Below, one piece after another: positions 1-9,914 of a DNA stretch of 42,659 nt. Position numbers and translations under genes: made by a program. Position 1 is the stretch's first letter. The number at the start of each line of letters is the position of its first letter. Origin of the DNA: Erwinia sp. ErVv1 (GTDB taxonomy: Bacteria; Pseudomonadota; Gammaproteobacteria; Enterobacterales; Enterobacteriaceae); the NCBI RefSeq assembly GCF_900068895.1, contig NZ_CDPK01000009.1, positions 142,387 to 185,045 on the forward strand. The letters run 5' to 3'. The notes under the pieces are model-generated. The model was not told the origin of the DNA. It did not search any database and saw only the letters and a program-made list of their open reading frames with translations.

Positions 1-512
1 TTGGCGAGGTTACCCGGCAGACGGAAGGTTTTCACAAATTCGTGCAGCAAACTGCCCTGCACCATCAGCCGCTGCGCTATGCCGGGCAGTATGCTGACAG
101 CGAAACCGGGCTGCACTATAATCTGTTCCGGTATTACGACCCGCAGATTGGACGCTTTACGGTATAGGATCCGATTGGGCTGGCGGGTGGCTGGAACCTT
201 TATCAGTATGCGCCGAATCCGCTGGGGTGGATTGATCCCTGGGGGCTGGCTAAAAATTCTTGCGTAGGCACACCTAAAGATGCTCAGAAGAAAGTAGACA
301 GAGGTCAGGGTCCTAAGGACATCAAACGTATTGACGAACCAGAGCAAAGCGTTCCGGGTAGAAAATGGCATGCCCATCAAACTAAAACGGAAAAGGGAAA
401 AAACCCGGCGTTGAATCAGGATGGGTCAACTCATGATGGCTCACCTTCTTTTTCAAAGAAAACACTTAATTGGTTAAAAAATCACGGGTGGAATGTAGAG
501 GGCTGGCTATGA
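1..512 (+). pseudogene. Rhs element 3' end with core nonsense codon and C-terminal toxin module
   Basis: Reading frame 3 encodes the end of an Rhs core: [17 protein letters not shown], then [13 protein letters not shown], then [18 protein letters not shown] and the core-ending DPWGLA. The conserved codon between RFTV and DPIGL, usually Gln (CAG), is TAG at 165-167, so the core is interrupted by one C-to-T change. The frame then stays open to the TGA at 510-512. The roughly 85 residues after the core are a polymorphic Rhs-CT toxin module with WHAHQ, a HDG motif and a [12 protein letters not shown] ending. I cannot name its family; a small RNase of the BECR type is one guess. The TGA overlaps the immunity gene ATG, as is usual for toxin/immunity pairs. 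The 5' part lies outside the window. It may be an orphan, displaced Rhs-CT module, a full-length gene with a nonsense mutation, or a base error. Confidence 0.8.
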
Positions 513-1015
513 GTGATATTGATAAAAAAATTCATCAACTAATAAAAAAAGAAGGATTGGACGATCCTGATATTTTTCTTGCAGAGTATGACACTTTCGA
601 AGAAGTACCATTTTTTTCAAGATGGAATGATATTAAATTTTTATCACACTTATCTTTCGATGAAAAAAACAAGATTTTACTTAAAAGCGCAATTGATTTA
701 GTTACAAAGAATCAAAGAGTTATTAATAGCATTATCACCAATAGTCAGTTAGCTGATTTTTTTGCTTGCATCACACTTACCGGATGGGACGATGCTTTAG
801 AAATGGGTAGTTTAAAACCTAACATTCTATTCACCAGAAGAAAAAACTGGTTATTATCCAATCTTAACCTAAAGCGATCCGGTGTGCCTGAGGAAAACCT
901 GACGAAAGATTACCTTTCATCCATTTCGGCTTTCAACTTTAAAGCTTTAACTTCCGATGGCTTTGATAATAACAAAAGAGTTTATGTTATAGCTGACCTA
1001 AACTCGACATTATGA
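509..1015 (+). CDS. Putative Rhs immunity protein, 168 aa, family not recognised
   Basis: This 168-residue protein starts at ATG 509, which overlaps the toxin TGA at 510-512, with AGAGG about ten bases upstream. An in-frame upstream TTG at 470 would lie inside the toxin module and is less likely. Overlap with a toxin end and position right after an Rhs-CT imply that it neutralises that toxin by binding it in the cytoplasm. No signal peptide or membrane segment is visible. The protein is acidic at its N-terminus, with aromatic and Asp/Glu-rich stretches ([23 protein letters not shown]). The DNA is clearly AT-rich compared with the neighbouring housekeeping genes, as is common for horizontally acquired Rhs cargo. 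I do not recognise a named immunity family; the function is inferred from position only. Confidence 0.72.
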   Translation: MSDIDKKIHQLIKKEGLDDPDIFLAEYDTFEEVPFFSRWNDIKFLSHLSFDEKNKILLKSAIDLVTKNQRVINSIITNSQLADFFACITLTGWDDALEMGSLKPNILFTRRKNWLLSNLNLKRSGVPEENLTKDYLSSISAFNFKALTSDGFDNNKRVYVIADLNSTL

Positions 1016-1054
1016 AAAATATGCTGGAGAAAAACCCTCAATCATATTATAGAA

Positions 1055-1160
1055 GGCTTTGTTGAATAAATCGGATTTAGTTGAAAGCGCCTCCCGTCGC
1101 TGACTTCCTCAGGCAATCCGGACAGTTTCTGGCATCCCTGCACGCGTCAGTTAGTCACCA
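1055..1160. mobile_element. Remnant of an IS903/IS5-family end
   Basis: The sequence GGCTTTGTTGAATAAATC at 1055-1072 matches the terminal inverted repeat of IS903-group elements (IS5 family) as I remember it. The next roughly 85 bases (CAGGCAATCC, TCTGGCATCCCTGC) also resemble the IS903 subterminal region. No transposase and no second end follow before the endonuclease gene at 1247, so this is a scar, not a complete element. It sits just downstream of the Rhs toxin/immunity pair. Confidence 0.6.
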
Positions 1161-1246
1161 CATCGCACCACGCCCTGACATGTGTATTACCCGGCTAAAG
1201 GTTGGCATTACACCAACCTGATTGCTGCTATCGTTCCTGCCGCCCT

Positions 1247-3049
1247 TTACAACAGATCCTGCCACGTCATAATCAGTTTCGCCGTTAGCGGCTCCGCCAA
1301 CAGTGCGGCATCCGGCTGCCAGCTGTCCCAGTCACGGAAAGCGCTGAAATTAAGCCCGGTCAGGGTTTCCAGCGAGCTGACCGAAACGCGAAATTCATCG
1401 ACGTTGGGCGCTGCCTCCGGATTCGCCAGCGGCAACACCCGGCGCGGTTCGTCCAGCAATTTATCCTGGCTGACCAGCAGCGCGGTGGCCTGCGGATTGC
1501 CCTGTGGCCCAATGCGCAGGACAACCTTCCAGAACATCAGCGGCACCTGTAACTCCCCATACTGTCTGCTTTGTTCGTTGAGAACCGGGCCGGTGAGAAC
1601 GCTGATCTGCTTTTTTGTCTGCAACACGCCAAATTCAAGGATATAGCGCTCAACCCCCTGCCAGTATTGCTGACTCTGGTTAAAGCGAAAATGCTGCGGT
1701 GAGCAGTTGGTAAAATGAAAAGTGTCTTTATTAGCACGAACCGCTTCGGCAGCGCTCCCCCACGTGGGATCGCTGCGGCGGGTAAGGTGGCCCCGATCGA
1801 ACCAGCGGCTGAACTCGCTGTAGAAAGCCTGACCGGTTACATATCGGCTGTCGATACGGCTGTCCTGATACCAGCTGTCCGCTTCAGGCAACAGCGAGGG
1901 CTGACCACTGCTTCGATCGATACTGATATAGCTTGCACCGTCGATGTTGGTGGCGGTAAAAAAGGCCAGCTTTCGCTGCGCGTTCATCAGCAGGGAAAAG
2001 TGCTGGTAGTTGAGCCTCGCCTCTGCGCCTTTGCTGCCGTCGAGTAAGGGTGCCACTTCCGCCACGCGCGGCGCGATAATCTCTGCCATATCAATATGCG
2101 TACCGGCAAGGAAACCGGCCTGAAAGCCGTCACGATTGCCATAATTTCCGTCCGGGGCAGCAGCGCTGGCAGCGGGCCGCTGGGGCGTAGCATCAGAGGT
2201 TAACGCCTGCATCAGCTGTACCTGCATATCAGCAGAAAGCTGCGGCAGTTCGCCTTTCAGCCAGTCGGTCAACGCGCTGATGCGTATCCCTTCGTTAACC
2301 CATTTTCCTTTGTCTTTAACTCCCCCATGATGCAGCGCCACCAACTGCCAACCGTCGTTGAACACGGGCGCACCGGACGATCCGCCCTCACTGTCGGCCT
2401 CGTAATGCAGAAACTGTTCGTGCCGGGCCAACAACATATTGTTGCGCAGCGTAATCTGCTGTGGCGCGCCACCCGGATGATGGATCAGATTAAGGTTGAT
2501 GCCCAGCGCATGTTTATCGTTGCGATCGTTAAGCGCCAGCGGCAATGGCGTTTCGCCGCTGCCCTGCAGGGCGTCGCCCAACGCAATCAGCGTGCAGTCA
2601 AACTCTGCTGTCGGGCTGGTCAGCCAGAAGCGTTCCGCATCAAGTGAATAGAGGCGACCAGCAATAATTTCGCCCGTTTCGCTCTGGCGATAGCCGAACT
2701 GTACCGTCATGATGCCCTGCGCTGGCGGGTCAGGCAATAAATGGTGATTGGTGACAAAAAGACCGCCATGCGTCAGAAAACCGCTGCCTTTCGGTACCCC
2801 ATCCTCCCTTAACAATCCTACTGACCGGGCCGAGGTTAGCCCCTGCTGCAAAAATGAAATCGGCAGCAGATCGTTAGTATCACCGACAATCACGCTCTGC
2901 CGGGTACGTTGCTGAAACGCGTAGCGCTGCGCGCGTCGCCGATCCGGATCTGCCTGATTTCCCTGCGCAAGGGCTGTGCGGGTCTGTTGTCGCTGCTCTG
3001 AGGTTAGCGCCAGCCGTGAGGCAATCAATTCTTTCTGTTGCTCGTTCAT
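1247..3049 (-). CDS. Trypsin-like serine protease fused to DNA/RNA non-specific endonuclease
   Basis: This 600-residue two-domain protein starts at the ATG at 3049, which has GGAG six bases upstream; two in-frame ATGs lie just before it (to 3061). Residues about 75-265 form a V8/trypsin-like protease: GSGFL, the catalytic His in TNHH (102-103), Asp151 in EFDCTLI and Ser225 in GGSSGAPVF. Residues about 365-560 form a NUC1-type endonuclease with the DRGH motif (His421) and the metal-site asparagine context HFTN...RFNQSQQYW. A low-complexity Ala/Pro linker near 290-300 joins the halves, and a charged Gln/Arg-rich helix of about 50 residues precedes the protease. There is no signal peptide, so it probably acts in the cytoplasm. 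Protease-nuclease fusions of this type are known in conflict and cell-suicide systems; a defence role here is inferred. Confidence 0.85.
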   Translation of the reverse strand: MNEQQKELIASRLALTSEQRQQTRTALAQGNQADPDRRRAQRYAFQQRTRQSVIVGDTNDLLPISFLQQGLTSARSVGLLREDGVPKGSGFLTHGGLFVTNHHLLPDPPAQGIMTVQFGYRQSETGEIIAGRLYSLDAERFWLTSPTAEFDCTLIALGDALQGSGETPLPLALNDRNDKHALGINLNLIHHPGGAPQQITLRNNMLLARHEQFLHYEADSEGGSSGAPVFNDGWQLVALHHGGVKDKGKWVNEGIRISALTDWLKGELPQLSADMQVQLMQALTSDATPQRPAASAAAPDGNYGNRDGFQAGFLAGTHIDMAEIIAPRVAEVAPLLDGSKGAEARLNYQHFSLLMNAQRKLAFFTATNIDGASYISIDRSSGQPSLLPEADSWYQDSRIDSRYVTGQAFYSEFSRWFDRGHLTRRSDPTWGSAAEAVRANKDTFHFTNCSPQHFRFNQSQQYWQGVERYILEFGVLQTKKQISVLTGPVLNEQSRQYGELQVPLMFWKVVLRIGPQGNPQATALLVSQDKLLDEPRRVLPLANPEAAPNVDEFRVSVSSLETLTGLNFSAFRDWDSWQPDAALLAEPLTAKLIMTWQDLL

Positions 3050-3181
3050 TCGCATCTCCATGGTAGGGTGTGAAGCCTTTTAACCATAGCTGCTACTTCT
3101 GACGGAACAAGCGGCGATCTGATTCGCTACCCGGCCAGAAATCCGCTACTATCCGCTCCCACTCTCCATCCGGGCGGCCTG

Positions 3182-3877
3182 ATGTCTGTGATTTTCGATA
3201 CGTTTATTGCCCCACCGTGCCATGACAGCATAGAGATCCTCTATCAGGACGAGCATCTGGTACTTATAAATAAACCCGCCGGGCTACTGAGCCTCTCGGG
3301 GAAAAATCCGCAAAATCTCGATTCGGTGCATCATCGCCTGGTACAGACCTTTCCCGGCTGCACGCTCGTCCACCGCCTCGATTTCGGCACATCCGGGCTG
3401 ATGGTGATTGCCCGTAATAAAGCAATTAACGCCGCTCTCTGCCATCAGTTCAGCCAGCGCACGGTGACTAAAGTCTACAGCGCGCTGCTCTGTGGACATC
3501 TGGACGATGACGAAGGGGTGATAGATGCTGCGATTGCTAAAGATCCGGCGCTGTTCCCGCTGATGTCTGTCTGCTCCATCCACGGCAAACCCGCCCGCTC
3601 CCGCTATCGGGTCGTTGAGCGCTTTTATCACCGGCTGGAAGAGAGGATGCTGCCATTAACGCGGGTCGAGCTAACCCCGGAGACCGGGCGCACCCATCAA
3701 CTGCGCATTCACTGCCAGCAGCTGGGCCACCCTATTTTGGGCTGCGATCTGTATGGTGGTCGCCTGCTGCCAGGAACCGAAGGGACACCGCGCCTGATGC
3801 TGCACGCCGGTGAATTACACTTTGTTCATCCTGTCAGCGAAGAAGAGATTAAGGCCATACATCCCTGCCCGTTCTGA
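3182..3877 (+). CDS. rluA: RluA-family pseudouridine synthase
   Basis: This 231-residue single-domain RluA-family enzyme converts uridine to pseudouridine in structured RNA. The catalytic aspartate lies in HRLDFGTSG (Asp67). Other family blocks are visible: INKPAGLLS near residue 30, the RSRYRVVER strand near 140, and ETGRTHQLRIHCQQLGHPILGC near 165-185. There is no S4 domain, which fits the RluA/TruC-like short subgroup; E. coli RluA (about 219 residues) modifies 23S rRNA U746 and several tRNAs at U32. The exact RNA target cannot be told from sequence, so the symbol is tentative. The ATG at 3182 has only a weak ribosome site (GGGCGGCCTG). It stands alone, divergent from the protease-endonuclease gene and convergent with yaiL. 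Confidence 0.8.
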   Translation: MSVIFDTFIAPPCHDSIEILYQDEHLVLINKPAGLLSLSGKNPQNLDSVHHRLVQTFPGCTLVHRLDFGTSGLMVIARNKAINAALCHQFSQRTVTKVYSALLCGHLDDDEGVIDAAIAKDPALFPLMSVCSIHGKPARSRYRVVERFYHRLEERMLPLTRVELTPETGRTHQLRIHCQQLGHPILGCDLYGGRLLPGTEGTPRLMLHAGELHFVHPVSEEEIKAIHPCPF

Positions 3878-3987
3878 ATGCGAAAATCGCTGTTACGATG
3901 CCAGAGCGGAGAAGCCCGACGTCAGGCTAACGCCCGTGCGTGAAGCGTTTGCCCGCTAGCGCTGAACGTGAAGACGCTAGCCGAAAT

Positions 3988-4527
3988 TTACCACATCAGA
4001 TCATCAGGCACTTTAAAATCGGCGTAGGGATCGTCTTCGTCCTGCTCTTCCTGACTGAGTGCGCTATTTAATACAATGCTGTTCGCATCCCGCTGGGCAA
4101 TTTTATCGGCCACGCTCGCCGGGATAATAGCGTACTGGCTTTCGCCACCGTTATCGGCGACCAGACGGGCAATGGCCAGGCGACCATTGATAAGCTGGGT
4201 TTGCGTCGTCTTATCAACGGCTATTTTTTTAATCAGGTTATTGTCTGTAAAGTTAAAATCAATGCTGCCTTTTGCAATGACCACCCTGTTCATTTCAATA
4301 AGCTGTTTCACCTGAGCTTTATACTCTTTCGATAAAGCGGCCTGTTTCTGCTGTTCATTGAGCTGCTTATCACGCTCAAGCTGTGACTTTTTATTTTCTT
4401 CCACCGCCTCTCTGGCCTCACGGGCCTGAACGCGTGATTTTTTAGCCGTTTTTTGCACTTTGGCCATTTTTTTGCTGGTCACTAATCCAGCCTTAAGCAT
4501 CTGCTCTTGTAAGGTGAGTTTTGTCAT
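3988..4527 (-). CDS. yaiL: YaiL, DUF2058 family protein
   Basis: This 179-residue protein begins MTKLTLQEQMLKAGLV, the recognised N-terminus of the YaiL/DUF2058 family of gamma-proteobacteria. An in-frame extension upstream to 4656 does not resemble the family, so the ATG at 4527 was chosen. Residues about 15-75 are a long, highly charged Lys/Arg/Glu-rich helix, probably a coiled coil. Residues about 80-160 form the globular part (RGS/IDFNFTDNN, AIARLVADNGG, YAIIPASVADKI), and the tail ends in the acidic EEQDEDDPYADFKVPDDLMW region. E. coli YaiL has been described as a nucleoprotein/polysome-associated protein, but its function is poorly known. It appears monocistronic, with a good -10 element upstream at 4561-4566. 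Confidence 0.85.
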   Translation of the reverse strand: MTKLTLQEQMLKAGLVTSKKMAKVQKTAKKSRVQAREAREAVEENKKSQLERDKQLNEQQKQAALSKEYKAQVKQLIEMNRVVIAKGSIDFNFTDNNLIKKIAVDKTTQTQLINGRLAIARLVADNGGESQYAIIPASVADKIAQRDANSIVLNSALSQEEQDEDDPYADFKVPDDLMW

Positions 4528-4560
4528 CTTCGTCTCTAAACCCATAAAAAAATTTAGGGG

Positions 4561-4590
4561 ATTATACCTGTAACTTTCAGAGCTGTACCA
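4561..4590 (-). promoter_or_regulatory. Probable yaiL promoter (-10 TATAAT)
   Basis: On the minus strand a perfect TATAAT (4566-4561) lies 34 bases before the yaiL start codon. The -35 region about 17 bases upstream is poor (near TGGTAC). The call rests mainly on the consensus -10. Confidence 0.4.
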
Positions 4591-4703
4591 GCCTGTCGGA
4601 CCGGATCGCCAGGAGGGTGAGAGTATGGAGGGGTTTATCCGCACCTGGTGTGACAAGCTTTCTGGTCTGGGCAGGCTGTTGTGATTTGCTTTGGATCAGA
4701 AAA

Positions 4704-4729
4704 GCCCGCTTAAGCGCACTTAAGCGGGC
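4704..4729 (-). terminator. Rho-independent terminator of katG
   Basis: A perfect 11-bp stem (GCCCGCTTAAG, 4704-4714, with CTTAAGCGGGC, 4719-4729) closes a four-base loop. On the minus strand it is followed by TTTTCTGATC. It lies 41 bases after the katG stop, in the correct orientation. Confidence 0.85.
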
Positions 4730-4770
4730 CTGTTGCACAACAGTTTTAGCCGTTAGCGGGCCGACAGACT

Positions 4771-7119
<2,349 letters not shown>

Positions 7120-7277
7120 TCAGTACCATTTTAATAATAGCCGCTTAGCGACCAGGGTTTTGTTTCTGAGGCCAAAATTTACTGGAATGTCACGGTGCCC
7201 GCCTGCCCCGGCTTCTGCTTTCCCTGCCCGCTTCTAACCTGGCGTGACCCTCATAAAAAAACGCTTCGCTCCAACTT

Positions 7278-7310
7278 ATAGCCTGTGCTATACATTATAG
7301 CAAATGCTAA
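7278..7310 (+). promoter_or_regulatory. Two tandem MntR-type boxes in the sitA promoter
   Basis: ATAGC-CTGT-GCTAT (7278-7291) and ATAGC-AAAT-GCTAA (7297-7310) both follow the ATAGC-N4-GCTAT pattern of enterobacterial MntR operators (E. coli/Salmonella consensus near AACATAGCAAAGGCTATGTT). The first half-sites are perfectly symmetric, and the second differs at one base. Start-to-start spacing is 19 bp. They lie 36-68 bases before the sitA ATG, over a plausible -10 (CTATAC or CATTAT), so manganese-loaded MntR would block transcription. Apart from this cluster and the katG control elements, I see nothing else in the 364-bp katG-sitA spacer. Confidence 0.65.
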
Positions 7311-7345
7311 TTATGCTGTTTTTATAAGCCTTATGGGGGATTTTT

Positions 7346-8257
7346 ATGCCGTTTGCACCGTGGTTAAAATCAGGGATTTGCGCCCTGCTGGCGACCTTTC
7401 TGTCGCTCACGCCTGCCGCTGCGCAGGAGAAGTTTAAAGTCATCACCACCTTCACCATCATTGCGGATATGGCGAAAAACGTTGCCGGTGACGCCGCCGA
7501 TGTGGCCTCCATTACCAAACCGGGTGCAGAGATCCACGAATACCAGCCCACTCCCGGCGATATTAAACGCGCCCTGGGCGCACAGCTGATCCTCGCTAAC
7601 GGTCTGAATCTGGAATTATGGTTTAAGCGCTTTTATCGCCATCTCGCTGGCGTGCCGGAGGTGGTGGTGTCCGATGGCATTCAGCCCATGGGTATCAGCG
7701 AAGGCCCCTACAGCGGTAAACCTAACCCCCATGCGTGGATGTCGCCGGAAAATGGGCTGATCTACGTCGATAATATCCGTGATGCGCTGGTGAAATACGA
7801 TCCTGATAACGCGGAGATTTATCGCCAGAACGCCGCCGCCTATAAGCAAAAAATTCGCGCTACCGTCGCCCCGGTTCAGCAGGCGCTGGCGAAGATCCCG
7901 GCAGATAAGCGCTGGCTGGTGACCAGCGAAGGCGCCTTCTCCTATCTGACCCGCGACTTTGGGCTGAAAGAGCTATACCTGTGGCCGATAAATGCCGATC
8001 GGCAGGGGACGCCGCAGCAGGTGCGGAAGGTGATTGACGTCGTTAAGCAGCAGCATATCCCGGCGGTGTTCAGTGAAAGTACCGTTTCCGATAAGGCTGC
8101 CCGTCAGGTGGCGCGTGAAACGGGCAGCCACTACGGCGGCGTGCTCTATGTTGACTCACTCAGTACCGCCGACGGCCCGGTGCCGACCTATCTCGATTTG
8201 CTGAGCGTGACCAGCGACACCATCGTTAAAGGCATCACTGAGGGTTTAGCAAAATGA
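7346..8257 (+). CDS. sitA: SitA, periplasmic Mn/Fe-binding protein
   Basis: This 303-residue cluster A-I metal-binding lipocalin-unrelated solute-binding protein belongs to the PsaA/SitA family. A Sec signal peptide ends near AAAQ (residues 1-27). The four expected metal ligands are present: His64 (EIHEYQP), His129 (NPHAWMSP), Glu195 (VTSEGAF) and Asp270 (YVDSLS). It binds Mn(II), and to some extent Fe(II), in the periplasm and hands it to SitCD. The ATG at 7346 is preceded by a strong GGGGGA site. It is the first gene of sitABCD; sitB starts inside its last codons (ATGA-type overlap at 8254). The two MntR boxes upstream imply repression by manganese. Confidence 0.95.
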   Translation: MPFAPWLKSGICALLATFLSLTPAAAQEKFKVITTFTIIADMAKNVAGDAADVASITKPGAEIHEYQPTPGDIKRALGAQLILANGLNLELWFKRFYRHLAGVPEVVVSDGIQPMGISEGPYSGKPNPHAWMSPENGLIYVDNIRDALVKYDPDNAEIYRQNAAAYKQKIRATVAPVQQALAKIPADKRWLVTSEGAFSYLTRDFGLKELYLWPINADRQGTPQQVRKVIDVVKQQHIPAVFSESTVSDKAARQVARETGSHYGGVLYVDSLSTADGPVPTYLDLLSVTSDTIVKGITEGLAK

Positions 8258-9060
8258 ATCCGCGCTCTGCTCTTCAAAGCGGCATACGGGTTGACGATCT
8301 GACGGTGACCTACCGCAACGGTCATACCGCCCTTCGCGCTGCAACCCTGGCGGTTCCGCCCGCCAGTATTACGGCGCTGCTGGGCATTAACGGCTCGGGT
8401 AAATCTACGCTGTTCAAGGCAATTATGGGCTTTGTACCGCTCTCCGGCGGATCAATTACGCTGCTGGGAATGCCGGGCAAACGCGCCCTTAAAAGCAATC
8501 TTGTCTCCTACGTGCCGCAGTCCGAAGAGGTGGACTGGTCGTTTCCGGTACTGGTGGAGGACGTGGTAATGATGGGCCGCTACGGTCATATGGGCATGCT
8601 GCGTATTGCCCGCGCGGAAGATAAACGCCTGGTGGATGCGGCGCTGGAAAGAGTGGGCATGTCCGACTTTCGCCACCGGCAGATCGGTGAACTCTCCGGC
8701 GGCCAGAAAAAGCGGGTTTTCCTGGCGCGCGCCATTGCCCAGCGCGGTCAGGTGATCCTGCTGGATGAGCCTTTTACCGGCGTTGACGTTAATACCGAAC
8801 GGCAGATTATCAGCCTGCTGCATGAGCTGCGGGTAGAGGGCCGCACCATGCTGGTCTCGACCCATAACCTCGCCACGGTTAGCGACTACTGCGACCATAC
8901 GGCAATCGTGAAAGGCACGGTGCTGGCCTGCGGGCCGACCTCCACGACCTTTACCCGGGAAAACCTGGAAAACGCCTTTAGCGGCGCGCTGCGCGGGGTG
9001 GTGTTCAGCGATCCGCCGCATCAGCCCCAGGATCTGGCGGCCGTTGGGGAGGTGCGCTGA
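8254..9060 (+). CDS. sitB: SitB, Mn/Fe ABC transporter ATPase
   Basis: This 268-residue ABC ATPase powers manganese/iron import through SitC and SitD. Visible motifs are Walker A GINGSGKST (about 44-52), the Q-loop YVPQSEEVDW, signature LSGGQKKR, Walker B QVILLDEPFTGVD and the switch His in STHNLAT. The YVPQ...DWSFPVLVEDVVMMGRYG block is typical of metal-type (MntB/ZnuC/SitB) importers. It overlaps sitA by four bases and sitC by one base (TGATGG at 9058-9063), so the operon is translationally coupled. Confidence 0.95.
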   Translation: MNPRSALQSGIRVDDLTVTYRNGHTALRAATLAVPPASITALLGINGSGKSTLFKAIMGFVPLSGGSITLLGMPGKRALKSNLVSYVPQSEEVDWSFPVLVEDVVMMGRYGHMGMLRIARAEDKRLVDAALERVGMSDFRHRQIGELSGGQKKRVFLARAIAQRGQVILLDEPFTGVDVNTERQIISLLHELRVEGRTMLVSTHNLATVSDYCDHTAIVKGTVLACGPTSTTFTRENLENAFSGALRGVVFSDPPHQPQDLAAVGEVR

Positions 9061-9914
9061 TGGCGTGGCTGGCCGAACCCTTCCACTATCACTACATGCT
9101 GAACGCCATGTGGGTGTCGGCGCTGGTCGGCGGAGTATGTGCTTTTCTCTCCTGTTACCTGATGCTGAAGGGCTGGTCGCTGATTGGCGATGCCCTTTCG
9201 CACTCAATCGTGCCGGGCGTGGCGGGCGCCTATATGCTTGGCCTGCCCTTCGCGCTGGGGGCGTTTCTCTCCGGCGGGCTGGCGGCGGGAAGCATGCTGT
9301 TTCTTAACCAGCGGTCGCGGCTGAAAGAAGATGCCATTATCGGCCTAATTTTCTCGTCATTCTTCGGCCTCGGCTTATTTATGGTCTCGCTGAATCCCAC
9401 CTCGGTGAATATTCAGACCATCGTGCTGGGCAATATTCTGGCCGTTGCACCGGAGGATATCCTCCAGCTGGGGATTATCGGCTTCACCTCCCTGATGATT
9501 TTGCTGATCAAATGGAAGGATCTGATGGTGACCTTCTTTGATGAAAACCATGCGCGATCCATTGGCCTGAATCCCACCCGTTTAAAACTGCTGTTCTTCA
9601 CCCTGCTGGCGGCCTGTACCATTGCCGCGCTGCAAACCGTCGGTGCGTTTATGGTGATCTGTCTGGTGGTAACGCCCGGCGCGACGGCCTGGCTGCTGAC
9701 CGACCGGTTTCAGTGGCTGCTGCTTATTGCCGTGGTTATCGGCAGTCTCACCAGCTTTTTCGGTGCCTGGCTCAGCTACTACCTCGACGGCGCAACTGGC
9801 GGCATCATCGTGGTCGCGCAGACGCTGGTCTTTCTTACCGCATTCGTCTTTGCACCGAAACATGGCCTGCTGGCAAGGCGCAGGCGTTTTAGCGGCGGGC
9901 AGGAGGCAGTATGA
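9060..9914 (+). CDS. sitC: SitC, Mn/Fe ABC transporter permease
   Basis: This 284-residue integral membrane permease belongs to the ABC-3 family (ZnuB/MntC type) with about eight hydrophobic segments. Family landmarks are MLKGWSLIGDALSHSIVPGVAGAY near the N-terminus and the conserved TVGAFMVICLVVTPGATAWLL block in the second half. It pairs with SitD as a heterodimer for Mn/Fe uptake. The start overlaps the sitB stop, and its own end overlaps sitD by four bases. The 3' end has a basic tail (LLARRRRFSGGQEAV). Confidence 0.94.
   Translation: MAWLAEPFHYHYMLNAMWVSALVGGVCAFLSCYLMLKGWSLIGDALSHSIVPGVAGAYMLGLPFALGAFLSGGLAAGSMLFLNQRSRLKEDAIIGLIFSSFFGLGLFMVSLNPTSVNIQTIVLGNILAVAPEDILQLGIIGFTSLMILLIKWKDLMVTFFDENHARSIGLNPTRLKLLFFTLLAACTIAALQTVGAFMVICLVVTPGATAWLLTDRFQWLLLIAVVIGSLTSFFGAWLSYYLDGATGGIIVVAQTLVFLTAFVFAPKHGLLARRRRFSGGQEAV

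Noticed and set aside
1-267. Open frame of 88 residues on the plus strand beginning TTG at base 1
   Set aside because: It is out of frame with the clear Rhs core coded in frame 3, and its protein has no recognisable content.
1200-1218. GGTTGG/CCAACC hairpin downstream of the protease-nuclease gene
   Set aside because: The stem is only six bases and no uridine run follows on the minus strand, so I did not list it as a terminator.
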